Below, one piece after another: positions 17,374 through 25,855 of a stretch of 64,000 bases of DNA. The notes beneath the pieces are model-generated. The model searched no databases. It was given only the letters and a program-made list of their open reading frames with translations, and had not been told where the DNA came from. Position 1 is the first letter of the stretch. Each line of letters begins with the position of its first letter. The DNA is taken from the NCBI GenBank assembly GCA_013298025.1, contig JAAFJE010000003.1, positions 186,001 to 250,000 of the forward strand, given 5' to 3'. The stretch comes from Cytophagales bacterium (lineage in GTDB: Bacteria > Bacteroidota > Bacteroidia > Cytophagales > Spirosomataceae). The position numbers and the translations under genes were made by a program.

Positions 17374-17931
17374 TTATACGTATCTATCAACCAAGCCTTG
17401 TAGCTCAGTGATTTGTCCTTCCGACTCTGCATAGAAATACCATTCGTTACCCGATTTTTTGATTTTTGCAAACACCACCGCATTGTCGGCATTGTGCGAC
17501 ACGTCTAAATCGTACTTGACAATCTCTTGCTTGGTTTCTACGTCCACCACCCGAATGTAGGCATCTTTGAGCAGCCCAAAGTTGTGTCCACGATTAACTG
17601 CCTCATGAATCGACACACAAATAACCAATTGTTGGGCGTTTGGATGCGTATTTTCGAGGTTAAGTAAAATAATTTCGTCGTCGTCTTCCCCAATGCCAGA
17701 GCGGTTGTCGCCTGTGTGTTGTACCGAGCCATCGGGCGATTTGAGGTTGTTGTAGAAAACAAAAAACTCGTCGCTGATGAGCTTGTAATTAGCACCCAAA
17801 ATAAAGACTGAAGCGTCTAAATCGACCGAAATGCGTGATTGTTCCCAGCCCAACCCAACCATCACTTTGTTGAGTTTGGTCATTGATTTAGAGAGATTTA
17901 TCGAACCTCCCTTTTTTAAATTAATTGCCAT
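17374..17931 (-). CDS. TerD family protein
   Basis: The protein has 185 residues. It begins MAINLKKGGSINLSKSMTKL, the typical TerD N-terminus, followed by VMVGLGWE, SVDLDASVFILG and the acidic calcium loop HTGDNRSGIGEDDDE. It is the first gene of a two-gene TerD unit. Full ter operons also carry TerC, TerB or vWA/kinase genes, which are absent here; a PspA-family gene lies 1.3 kb upstream on the same strand, beyond an M23 peptidase gene. TerD and PspA proteins are both tied to envelope stress, so joint action is plausible but not shown. Confidence 0.9.
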   Translation of the reverse strand: MAINLKKGGSINLSKSMTKLNKVMVGLGWEQSRISVDLDASVFILGANYKLISDEFFVFYNNLKSPDGSVQHTGDNRSGIGEDDDEIILLNLENTHPNAQQLVICVSIHEAVNRGHNFGLLKDAYIRVVDVETKQEIVKYDLDVSHNADNAVVFAKIKKSGNEWYFYAESEGQITELQGLVDRYV

Positions 17932-18091
17932 GATTGTTTTTTTGTTTGTTAGCTGTTATTCGTTAATGGTTTGTCCTGTCCTGAAATAGGTTGACTTTTT
18001 TGGTTAATGTTAAACTTAGAAAAGTGCAAGTTGAATTGCGAGTTCTTAGCAAAAAATGAATAGTATTGTAAACCGATGTGCGGTGTCGTTT

Positions 18092-19060
18092 TTATTGGCT
18101 GTTTCTTATTTTGTCTTTTTGTATAGGCGAATAATCAGTTTTTGTTTGCCCATTTACTTGTATTTGTTCAAAGTAACATTTTACCCCTGTTGCCGTGTTC
18201 ATATCTTCCACATTTTGAATGTGAAAATGCAAATGCGGTTCAGAAGAGTTTCCCGAATTGCCGCAAAGCCCAATCAGTTGTCCTTGCTTCACTGTTTGTC
18301 CTTGTTTCACAACAATAGAATGTTGTTTGAAATGAGCAAAAAACAAGTATTCGTTATTGGCTGTTTTTATGATGACAGTATTGCCGGGAATGTAAATAGG
18401 GTTTAATGTGCTTGGAACATTGTCTTTAATTCCGTCAACAACTAATACAACTTCACCATCGCAAGGGGCAATGAGTTCTTTACCGAAAGCGTAATAATCT
18501 TCATTCGTTTTTCCATCAGTTTTGAATGAGTTTCCTTGTTTGTCTGTAATAACAAGGTCAAAAGCATTTTTTTGAGCCTCGCTTTCTACGTGATAGTTTA
18601 GCTCTTTTGTGTCGCCACCCCAAATTACTGTCCATTCTTCCTTAAAAGGTAAAAGGAGTTTGGTGGTATTTCTTTCAATTTTTGGAAGGTTGTCAGCTTT
18701 GAACGGCTTAACAAATAACCCATTGATTTTACCGTTATTGTCAACAGAAATGTTTATAGCCAACAAGGCATTTTCAAAAGTTGTCTTGTAGGAAGCATAG
18801 GTTTTTTCATATTTTACAAACGCCCGTTTCGTAATTTTTCCTACTTGTTGTTTTAAGCCACTTAAAAAACCTTTTGTTTTGTCAAGCGGTAAAGCCGTTT
18901 GCATTTCTAACGAAAAGGTAGCAAAAATTGCTTCAAAGTTGCCAGCATTATAGTTTGTTTCAAAACTATCTGCCACAGTTTTATAAGTCATTTTTTCTGT
19001 TTGCCCCAATGTGAAATTTGTCAAAAGGGTAAAAATTAAACCTGTCAGGATTATTTTCAT
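18092..19060 (-). CDS. M23 family metallopeptidase with N-terminal DUF3887-like domain, exported
   Basis: The protein has 322 residues. The signal peptide ends near residue 19 (NFTLGQ). Residues about 25-125 match DUF3887-type folds (DSFETNYNAGNFEAIFATFS), often fused to peptidases or hydrolases. The C-terminal part (about 150-300) is a LytM/M23 peptidase: an HVESEAQKNAFDL metal motif, the hairpin APCDGEVV, VIIKTANNEYLFFAHF and the diagnostic EPHLHFHI. Such enzymes cut peptidoglycan cross-bridges, or act as zinc peptidases on extracellular proteins. It is a single gene between the TerD pair and the pspA-like gene. Confidence 0.88.
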   Translation of the reverse strand: MKIILTGLIFTLLTNFTLGQTEKMTYKTVADSFETNYNAGNFEAIFATFSLEMQTALPLDKTKGFLSGLKQQVGKITKRAFVKYEKTYASYKTTFENALLAINISVDNNGKINGLFVKPFKADNLPKIERNTTKLLLPFKEEWTVIWGGDTKELNYHVESEAQKNAFDLVITDKQGNSFKTDGKTNEDYYAFGKELIAPCDGEVVLVVDGIKDNVPSTLNPIYIPGNTVIIKTANNEYLFFAHFKQHSIVVKQGQTVKQGQLIGLCGNSGNSSEPHLHFHIQNVEDMNTATGVKCYFEQIQVNGQTKTDYSPIQKDKIRNSQ

Positions 19061-19157
19061 GAATGTTCTGTTTTTGTGTTTTGCTTGTACAATGGCATAT
19101 TAAGGCTCAATGAAAAATTAGTACTGTACGAAGGCTGAGTTTTATTTTTAAAATTGC

Positions 19158-19208
19158 GGTAGTGGCAACCCTTGCGGTTGCCCCATTTAACATGGCAACC
19201 ACCACTAC
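19158..19208 (+). repeat. MITE/REP-like palindrome, copy 1
   Basis: GGTAGTGGCAACCCTTGCGG starts an imperfect palindrome that closes with GGCAACCACCACTAC. Its middle (CATTTAACATGGCAAC) aligns with CATTCAATATGGCAAC of copy 3 at 39 kb. The inner right arm has been lost. Its right end overlaps the stop codon of the PspA gene. Confidence 0.6.
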
Positions 19209-20005
19209 TTAAAAAAATCATCCAAAAGCTTATCAATATTTTTACTTGGGGGTAAGTTTTTGGGCGGTACAGGTTTATTCATTTCTTCAAATTTCCGTTG
19301 TAAATCTGCCATTTTTTGTTGTTGCTCGCTTTGCTCTTTTTGGCTTAATTCGGCCTTGATTTTGGCTAAATCATCGGCAATACTTGCTTCATTTTCAAGG
19401 CTTTTGAACGATTTATCCAAGTCGGCGGTGGCATTATTGAGCGAAGTAAGTGCTTTGGCTTCGGCTTCCAACTGCTTGATTTTATCTTCGTAGCGTTCCA
19501 TATTTGCCAGGGCACTTTGGTTCAATCCGCCCAACGACTCGGCTATTTGCTTTTGGGCTTTGGCCGATTCTGCCTTGGCGGCATAAATCTTTTGTTTGGT
19601 CTTGGTTTCTTCCAAACGCAACTTCAAGTCGTCGAGTTGCTCTGTGAGTTGCTCCACGGCTTGTTTGGCATTGCTTGCCAGCAAGGCGTATTCGGTAGCT
19701 TTGGTATCGGACAAGGCTTTTTGTCGAAGGGCTTTTTGTGCCAATTCTTCTTCACCTTTTTGCAAAGCAATGCTTGCTTTTTGGTACCAAGAAATGGTTT
19801 CTAACCGAAATTGATTTTGTTCATCTTCCAAGCGTTGTTGGTTGGCCAGAGCCACCGACAAGGCTTTTGTCACTTTTATAACGGCTTCGTCTAATTCTTG
19901 AATCGCCAACTGCATCATTTTTACAGGGTCTTCGAGTGCGTCGATGCCTGCGTGTGCATGAGCTTTACCAAGGTTTAAAACTCTTTTTATCAAATTTGTC
20001 CACAT
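19205..20005 (-). CDS. PspA/IM30 family envelope-stress protein
   Basis: The protein has 266 residues from the ATG at 20005; the frame extends to 20155, but the upstream part is not PspA-like. It begins MWTNLIKRVLNLGKAHAHAG, then DALEDPVKMMQLAIQELDEA, the signature start of PspA/IM30. Almost the entire chain is coiled coil (residues about 25-240, rich in Glu/Lys/Gln/Ala). The C-terminus has a Pro-rich break (PVPPKNLPPSKN) and a short helix KLLDDFFK. PspA-family proteins form ESCRT-III-like assemblies on the inner membrane under stress. It is divergent from the ECF sigma gene of the pectin locus. Confidence 0.88.
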   Translation of the reverse strand: MWTNLIKRVLNLGKAHAHAGIDALEDPVKMMQLAIQELDEAVIKVTKALSVALANQQRLEDEQNQFRLETISWYQKASIALQKGEEELAQKALRQKALSDTKATEYALLASNAKQAVEQLTEQLDDLKLRLEETKTKQKIYAAKAESAKAQKQIAESLGGLNQSALANMERYEDKIKQLEAEAKALTSLNNATADLDKSFKSLENEASIADDLAKIKAELSQKEQSEQQQKMADLQRKFEEMNKPVPPKNLPPSKNIDKLLDDFFK

Positions 20006-20311
20006 AGAACTGTGCGTTTTGGTTATTGTTGAGGTAAAGGTAAGAGGAAACACAGGAGAAATGCCAAGTATTTGTTTACAACTGGACAGAAAGTAGGATA
20101 AAGTGTATTTTGGGCTGATAAATAAGTAGAACAGCTTTATCGTTATCCAAAGCAATCACTTGATTTTAGCCTAAAAGAAGTATTTTTTGCGTAGCCTGCA
20201 AACGTTATCGGGAACGTTTGCATAAAAAATTAAACTATTTCTTTTGGATAAAGCAGGGCATTGCCCCTACATTTGAATATAGATTTTTCGATATAAAATA
20301 TTACTATTTTC
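20006..20311. other. divergent intergenic region with a palindrome
   Basis: This 306-base region lies between the pspA-like gene (minus) and the ECF sigma gene (plus). Part is covered by a non-conserved extension frame of the former. The main feature is the 26-base palindrome at 20197-20222. A weak -7-like TAGATTTT with an upstream TTG lies at 20261-20287, not convincing on its own. Confidence 0.45.
20197..20222. promoter_or_regulatory. LacI-type palindromic operator candidate
   Basis: TGCAAACGTT and AACGTTTGCA are perfect 10-base arms separated by ATCGGG. The AAACGTT...AACGTTT arrangement resembles LacI/GalR-family operators. It lies 90 bases upstream of the ECF sigma start, so it could tie the pectin locus to a LacI-type regulator encoded elsewhere. 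No LacI gene is in the window. Confidence 0.45.
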
Positions 20312-20905
20312 ATGTACAGACCACTCAAAGCATCCAGCGATTCCGAATTAGTAGCCCTTTTGTTGGAAGACAGCGAAGCGGCTTTTGAGGAAATTTACAG
20401 AAGATATTTTACCAAATTATACAGTTTGGCGAAGCGGAGGCTATACGATACACAGCAAACCGAAGATATTATCCATGATTTATTTTTGAATTTATGGGTC
20501 AATCGGCACAAGGTACAAATAGATGCCTTGGGTAATTACCTCATGCGGAGCGTCAAGTACCGTGTACTCGATGCCCTCGACCACCACACAGTACGCCAAA
20601 ATTTTGCCGACTTCCAGCAGACAAATGCTCAGTTTACCAATAGCACCGAAGAAAACATTCTTTACAGCGATGCTCTTCGCCTGTATGAAGAAAACCTTAT
20701 TTTCCTTCCCGAAAAATGCCGTGAAGTATTTTTGTTGAGTAGAGCAGGGCTTTCGCAGAAAGAAATTGCCCTACAATTGGGTATTTCAGAAAATACCGTC
20801 GAAAATCATATCGCCAAAGCACTCCGAGTGTTGAAGTCACGTATGGCCGAATATTTGAGTCCAAATGTGCTATTTCCCATCCTTTTCTTTCTTTTTGAAA
20901 AATAA
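20312..20905 (+). CDS. ECF sigma-70 factor (FecI/Bacteroidetes type)
   Basis: The protein has 197 residues. Region 2 is visible in ELVALLLEDSEAAFEEIYRR and TEDIIHDLFLNLWVNRHKV. Region 4 is LSQKEIALQLGISENTVENH, followed by IAKALRVLKSRMAEYL. The C-terminal hydrophobic extension FPILFFLFEK is common in Bacteroidetes members. The next gene is a FecR anti-sigma factor and the one after it an STN-bearing SusC, so this is a classic trans-envelope signalling unit that turns on the downstream pectin locus when the transporter binds ligand. Confidence 0.95.
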   Translation: MYRPLKASSDSELVALLLEDSEAAFEEIYRRYFTKLYSLAKRRLYDTQQTEDIIHDLFLNLWVNRHKVQIDALGNYLMRSVKYRVLDALDHHTVRQNFADFQQTNAQFTNSTEENILYSDALRLYEENLIFLPEKCREVFLLSRAGLSQKEIALQLGISENTVENHIAKALRVLKSRMAEYLSPNVLFPILFFLFEK

Positions 20906-21005
20906 TTAAAAAAAAAGTAATAAGACAGTAGTGGAAGGTTTTTCCTCAACCGACATATTGGTTGAGGAGTAAATAGTATTTTATTAATAAAAAATAGCAA
21001 TTGAT

Positions 21006-22040
21006 ATGAGCCATAAGGAATTGAAAGATGATGACGACATCATCAGGTCGCTCAAAGCAAAATACACTCCCGAAGAATTGCAACGCCTTACAGCATGGTA
21101 TAATGCCTTTGACGATAACAGCCCTTTACCCAGTGAGCAGGCAGAACAAAAGACATGGGAGCGGTTGCAAGATTCGATACGTCCGGCCGTTCAGATCGAC
21201 GAAGACGAAGAGCCTCAGCCTTCGTGGTGGGCAAGCAATTGGTATTGGCCTTTGGCTGCTTCGGTGTTGTTGTTGTGCAGTCTTATGCTTTGGCAAAGCA
21301 AAGATACAGCACCAGAAACGGGCATCGCTGCTTTGCCAGTAGTACCCTCGCAAGAGAAAAGTCTTTGGCAGTCGTTTACCAACCAAGACAAAGACATACG
21401 AGAGCTGAGTTTGCCCGATGGCAGTAAAGTATGGCTCAACCCAGGCACGAGCATTTTGTATAAAATCGTTAAAAACGCCCCTACCCGAGAGGTGTATTTG
21501 GAAGGAGAAGCTTTTTTCGACGTAAAACCCAACAAGCAACAACCCTTTTATGTCAAAAATAAAGGTCTAAATGTGGTAGTATTGGGTACAAGTTTCAACG
21601 TGGTAGCCTCCGCCAAAACGGATAAATACGAGGTATCTGTGGTGACAGGTAAAGTAAAAGTAAAGTACCAAGACCCCGAAAATAGTGAGCGTTTCAATCA
21701 GGTAATTATTACGCCCCAGCAACAAGTAATTATCCAGAAAGAAGAAAATACCCTTGAAACCCACGATTTTACGGTAGAACAAAAACAGTACAAAAAGCTA
21801 TGGGAACCCGTTACGATGAGTTTCGACGACGTAACCCTCGACAAAGTATTGAGTAAACTAGAACAAGAATATGGCGTAGTCATGCGCACCCCCAATGCGT
21901 CGATTCGGAAATGTACCTTGTTCGCCAATTTTAACAACCAGCGTTTACCTGTAATTATGGACATTCTGTGCAGTTCTATCAATGCCACTTACCAGATAGA
22001 AGGCAACGAAATAACCATCATAGGAGAAGGCTGTCAGTAG
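21006..22040 (+). CDS. FecR-family anti-sigma factor
   Basis: The protein has 344 residues. A cytoplasmic N-terminus (1-78) is followed by one membrane helix (WYWPLAASVLLLCSLMLW, about 79-97). The periplasmic part contains the FecR domain (about 120-225; LPDGSKVWLNPGTSILYKI, REVYLEGEAFFDVKPN, LGTSFNVVA) and a DUF4974-type C-terminus (about 265-340; VTLDKVLSKLEQEYGVVMRT) that contacts the STN domain of the transporter. It would hold the sigma factor inactive until the SusC reports ligand. Confidence 0.95.
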   Translation: MSHKELKDDDDIIRSLKAKYTPEELQRLTAWYNAFDDNSPLPSEQAEQKTWERLQDSIRPAVQIDEDEEPQPSWWASNWYWPLAASVLLLCSLMLWQSKDTAPETGIAALPVVPSQEKSLWQSFTNQDKDIRELSLPDGSKVWLNPGTSILYKIVKNAPTREVYLEGEAFFDVKPNKQQPFYVKNKGLNVVVLGTSFNVVASAKTDKYEVSVVTGKVKVKYQDPENSERFNQVIITPQQQVIIQKEENTLETHDFTVEQKQYKKLWEPVTMSFDDVTLDKVLSKLEQEYGVVMRTPNASIRKCTLFANFNNQRLPVIMDILCSSINATYQIEGNEITIIGEGCQ

Positions 22041-22069
22041 TGTAACGTAGTCTAAACAATAAAAAAAAA

Positions 22070-22098
22070 GGTCTAAAGTGTTCCCAGCACTTTAGACC
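22070..22098. terminator. perfect hairpin between anti-sigma and susC genes
   Basis: GGTCTAAAGTG (22070-22080) pairs perfectly with CACTTTAGACC (22088-22098) over a seven-base loop. A run of nine A precedes it and no T run follows, so as an intrinsic terminator it would work only on the minus strand, where no gene ends. On the sense mRNA it may be a processing or attenuation element that sets the level of the transporter transcript. Confidence 0.6.
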
Positions 22099-22177
22099 GT
22101 ATTACCCACCAATCATTTCCCAGGTGATGGCGGTGTAATATGTAGATTTCAAAACCAAATCTTACAAAAGCAAATTT

Positions 22178-25100
22178 ATGGAAAAACAATTTATTAAGAC
22201 AACATTTTTCAAAATCATGAAGATGACTGTCATCCAATTAGCCATAGCAACGGCATTTATGGTGGTCTCCTATGCCAAAGATGCCTCAGCACAAGAAGTT
22301 TTGGCTAAGACCGTCACTGTTTCTATCAAAAACAGTACGTTGAAAGGAGTACTAAAAGAACTAGAAAAAGAATCAGGCGTTTCGTTTGTGTTCAGTTCTA
22401 AAAATGCCAATATGCAATCGTCGAATGTAAGTTTGACCGCCAACAATGAGAGCTTAAAAAATGTCTTAAATCGTTTTTTACCTCCATTAAATATGGGTTA
22501 TAAAGTTGTACATGAGGCAATTATATTAATGCCTGCCGAAAATGCAGCCGATAAAAGTATGCCCATGCTCGCCACCGCCGAAACCGAAAATAGGACTGCT
22601 GTCGAAACTCCTGTTAAAGGTAAAGTGGTGGATGCAGAAACTGGCGACCCTTTGCCTGGTGTAACCATCAAAGTAAAAGGCACAAACTTGGGCGTAACAA
22701 CCGACGCTGGCGGAAAATATAGCCTCAATGTAGGGAAAGGAACGGTACTGGTTTTTTCGTTTATTGGGATGAAAACCCAAGAAGTGGAAATTGCAGGACG
22801 TAAAGAAATCAACGTTTCTTTAGCTCCCGACAACAGTATGTTGGCGGAGGTGTCGGTTGTAAGTGATGGGTATGGCGTAGTAAAGAAAACCGATAACACA
22901 GGTTCGGTAGCTTCGATGTCGGCAAGAGATTTGAAAAACATTCCAATTGCCAGTGCTGCACAAGCCATGACTGGTCGTTTAGCAGGGGTAAGCGTTGTAA
23001 CAACCGATGGTTCGCCCGATGCCGATGTGGTCATTCGGGTGCGTGGTGGAGGTTCTATTACACAAGACAACTCGCCTTTGTATGTAGTTGACGGCTTTAT
23101 TGTAAGTAGCATCAAAGACATTCCGCCTTCAGATATTGAGAGTATCAACGTATTGAAAGATGCCTCATCTACAGCTATTTATGGTGCACAGGCATCAAAT
23201 GGTGTTGTGGTTATTACAACAAAAAAACCTAGAGCAGGTAGAACGACCGTTTCGTATAATGGTTTTTTGCAAATCAAACAATTGCCTTCCAACCGTTCTT
23301 ATAAAGTATTGTCGCCTTACGAATATGTATTGGTTAACTACGAAAGAGCTAAACTTCGCTCGGTGGCTGATGTAACAGCAATTGAAAAGTTTTTTGGCAA
23401 ATACGACGATTACGATTTGTACAAAAATAAAAAAGGCACAAACTGGCAAGACGAATTATTCGGTGCTCCTCGTAACTCTTGGTCGCATAATGTGAGCATC
23501 AGTGGAGGCTCCGAAAGCACAACCTTTAGCCTAAGCCTTACCAACAATACCGACCAAGGACTTTTGACAGGTTCGGGTTATAACAGAAATGTAATCAACT
23601 TTAAGTTGAATCAAAATATCAGCAAAAAACTCAAATTCGATGCCTCGGCTCGTATGACCAACACGGTGATTGATGGGGCTGGAACATCGGGTTCGGCTCA
23701 GTTGAATATCAAAGATGCCGTACAGACTCGTCCTATCAATGGTATTGCCGACGAATTGGATATTGATTTAACAACGGCTTCGAGTGATGATGATTTTGCC
23801 TCTTTCTTGTTGGCTTTGGTAAGTCCTAAAAAATTAGTAGCCCAAGACTGGCGTAAACGTACTACCCAAGATTATGTATTGAACGCTGGCTTGTCTTGGT
23901 CGATAGCCAAAGGACTTGATTTGAAATCGACTGTAACTGGTTCAAAATCATTTGATAAAATACTTCGCTATTACGGCCCGCTTACCTCTGAATCGTTCAA
24001 TAATGGTAGTAGTTTACCCATTGGAGAAAAAACAAATTTAGAAACCAATTCTTTCCGCTGGCTGAATACCCTCAGCTACCAAATGAAAGGCATGGGGGCT
24101 CATAAATTAGACTTCCTCTTGGGGCATGAAGTGTATTCTTCGGGTGGTAATCAAAGTTTCTTGCGTGCCGAAGACTTCCGTGCATCTATTACGCCAGAAG
24201 AGCTTTTTGCTAATATGTCGTTTGGTCGTACCGACCGCCAATATACGATTGAGAATACCGACCAAAACAGAATTTCGGGCTTCGGTCGTATCAATTATCA
24301 ATTCAAAGACCGCTATTTGGCTACTGCTACTTTCCGTGCCGATGCGTCGAGTAAATTCAGTGCAGCCAACCGCCTTGGGTTCTTCCCTGCGATGGCTTTG
24401 GGTTGGAAAATTTCTGAAACAAAACTCTTGAAATCAGTAAAAGCCATCGACGAATTGAAGCTGCGTGTAAGTTACGGAGCTACAGGTAACGACCGCATCG
24501 ACGCTACTGCAACGCAATTCTTGTTTGAAGCGACAACTTTGAGAGGCCCAGGTTTTGGAAATGTCGATAACGTGTATTACACGCCTTCTGGCTCGACTCT
24601 TTATAATCCGAATTTGAGATGGGAAACCACGATTAACAAAAACGTAGGTTTAGACTTTGCTTTCTTCAAACAAAGACTTACAGGTAGCTTAGATTTGTAC
24701 CATAACTTAACAAATGACTTATTGTTGCAATCGGCGATTCCTTCTAGCTCTGGTTTTACAAAACAGTGGAACAACATCGGTAGTACTTCTAACCGAGGCA
24801 TCGAATTGCAACTAACTGGCTATATCATCGACAAAGCAGACGTATCGCTTTCGGCCAACTTAAACTTTGGTATCAACCAAGCCAAAGTAGAAGCCCTTGA
24901 TGGTACAACCGAGCGTTTCTTCCAATCGAACTGGGCAAGTACCGATTTACGTGACCAAGACGATTTTTATGTAAAAGTAGGAGGTACGTTGGGTGATGTA
25001 TATGGTTATGTATCAGATGGTTTTTATACAACAAACGATTTTTCTGGCTATGATGCTACAGCGAAAAAGTACATTTTGAAAGATGGCGTTGTCAACTCTA

Positions 25101-25795
25101 CGTCTATCACAGGAAACACTGCTATTCGTCCGGGCTTTATGAAGTTGAAAGACCTCAATGGCGATGGCGTAGTAAACAGCCTTGACCGCACCGTGATTGG
25201 CAATACTTTACCAAAAGCACAAGGGGGGTTTGGGTTTAATGGTAGATACAAAAACTTCGATGCGTCTATTTTCTTCAACTGGTCGTATGGCAACAAAATT
25301 TATAATACGGGTAAAATTCAATACAACCAGTTCCGTCGTGTAACCTATGGTAACTTAACCGACATGATGAGCCTTGCCAATCGTTTTACTTACCTCGACG
25401 TGGACGGCAAATACACAGGCACTGCTGGCGGTATCGTAACCGACTTGACGCAACTAGCAGAATTGAACGCTGGCAAAACGATTTGGTCGCCACTCGGATT
25501 GGCTGATGCTCAAACGGTTATATCTGACTGGGCTTTAGAAGACGGTTCTTTTATCCGTTTAAACAACCTTAATATTGGGTATTCTTTGCCCAAACAGTTT
25601 ATTTCAAAATTGGGTATGTCGCAGTTTAGAATTTATGTAACGGGCAACAACTTATACCTATGGTCGAAATACTCTGGCTATGACCCAGAAGTAAGTACGA
25701 CCAGAAGTGGCTATTCGGGCTTAACGCCAGGCGTTGATTACTCGTCGTTTCCAAGAAGCCGTTCTTATACTTTTGGGGTAAACATCACCTTCTAA
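22178..25795 (+). CDS. SusC/RagA TonB-dependent transporter with STN signalling domain
   Basis: The protein has 1205 residues. The signal peptide ends near residue 37. An STN domain follows (about 45-122; TLKGVLKELEKESGVSFVFS, LKNVLNRFLPPLNMGYKVV), which interacts with the FecR anti-sigma encoded just upstream. Then come a carboxypeptidase-regulatory-like domain (about 148-225; VVDAETGDPLPGVTIKVKG), a plug (about 235-345; LYVVDGFIVSSIKDIPPSDI) and the barrel ending in FGVNITF. It is the outer-membrane channel of the pectin utilization locus and likely imports oligogalacturonides or rhamnogalacturonan fragments. The substrate is inferred from the downstream PL10, PL1 and CE8 enzymes. Confidence 0.95.
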   Translation: MEKQFIKTTFFKIMKMTVIQLAIATAFMVVSYAKDASAQEVLAKTVTVSIKNSTLKGVLKELEKESGVSFVFSSKNANMQSSNVSLTANNESLKNVLNRFLPPLNMGYKVVHEAIILMPAENAADKSMPMLATAETENRTAVETPVKGKVVDAETGDPLPGVTIKVKGTNLGVTTDAGGKYSLNVGKGTVLVFSFIGMKTQEVEIAGRKEINVSLAPDNSMLAEVSVVSDGYGVVKKTDNTGSVASMSARDLKNIPIASAAQAMTGRLAGVSVVTTDGSPDADVVIRVRGGGSITQDNSPLYVVDGFIVSSIKDIPPSDIESINVLKDASSTAIYGAQASNGVVVITTKKPRAGRTTVSYNGFLQIKQLPSNRSYKVLSPYEYVLVNYERAKLRSVADVTAIEKFFGKYDDYDLYKNKKGTNWQDELFGAPRNSWSHNVSISGGSESTTFSLSLTNNTDQGLLTGSGYNRNVINFKLNQNISKKLKFDASARMTNTVIDGAGTSGSAQLNIKDAVQTRPINGIADELDIDLTTASSDDDFASFLLALVSPKKLVAQDWRKRTTQDYVLNAGLSWSIAKGLDLKSTVTGSKSFDKILRYYGPLTSESFNNGSSLPIGEKTNLETNSFRWLNTLSYQMKGMGAHKLDFLLGHEVYSSGGNQSFLRAEDFRASITPEELFANMSFGRTDRQYTIENTDQNRISGFGRINYQFKDRYLATATFRADASSKFSAANRLGFFPAMALGWKISETKLLKSVKAIDELKLRVSYGATGNDRIDATATQFLFEATTLRGPGFGNVDNVYYTPSGSTLYNPNLRWETTINKNVGLDFAFFKQRLTGSLDLYHNLTNDLLLQSAIPSSSGFTKQWNNIGSTSNRGIELQLTGYIIDKADVSLSANLNFGINQAKVEALDGTTERFFQSNWASTDLRDQDDFYVKVGGTLGDVYGYVSDGFYTTNDFSGYDATAKKYILKDGVVNSTSITGNTAIRPGFMKLKDLNGDGVVNSLDRTVIGNTLPKAQGGFGFNGRYKNFDASIFFNWSYGNKIYNTGKIQYNQFRRVTYGNLTDMMSLANRFTYLDVDGKYTGTAGGIVTDLTQLAELNAGKTIWSPLGLADAQTVISDWALEDGSFIRLNNLNIGYSLPKQFISKLGMSQFRIYVTGNNLYLWSKYSGYDPEVSTTRSGYSGLTPGVDYSSFPRSRSYTFGVNITF

Positions 25796-25855
25796 GTTTT
25801 AATTCGATAACCTAAAAACAAGACTGAACCATTAGCGAACAGTTTCGTAACTCTT

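Noticed and set aside
16704-17931. TerD pair as a complete ter defence island
   Set aside because: TerB, TerC, vWA and kinase genes of ter systems are absent; two TerD genes alone do not support the claim.
17973-18006. CCTGAAATAGGTTGACTTTT motif resembling an insertion-sequence end
   Set aside because: It looks like ends of Bacteroidetes IS elements I have seen, but there is no partner repeat, transposase fragment or target duplication nearby, so it is not listed as a mobile element.
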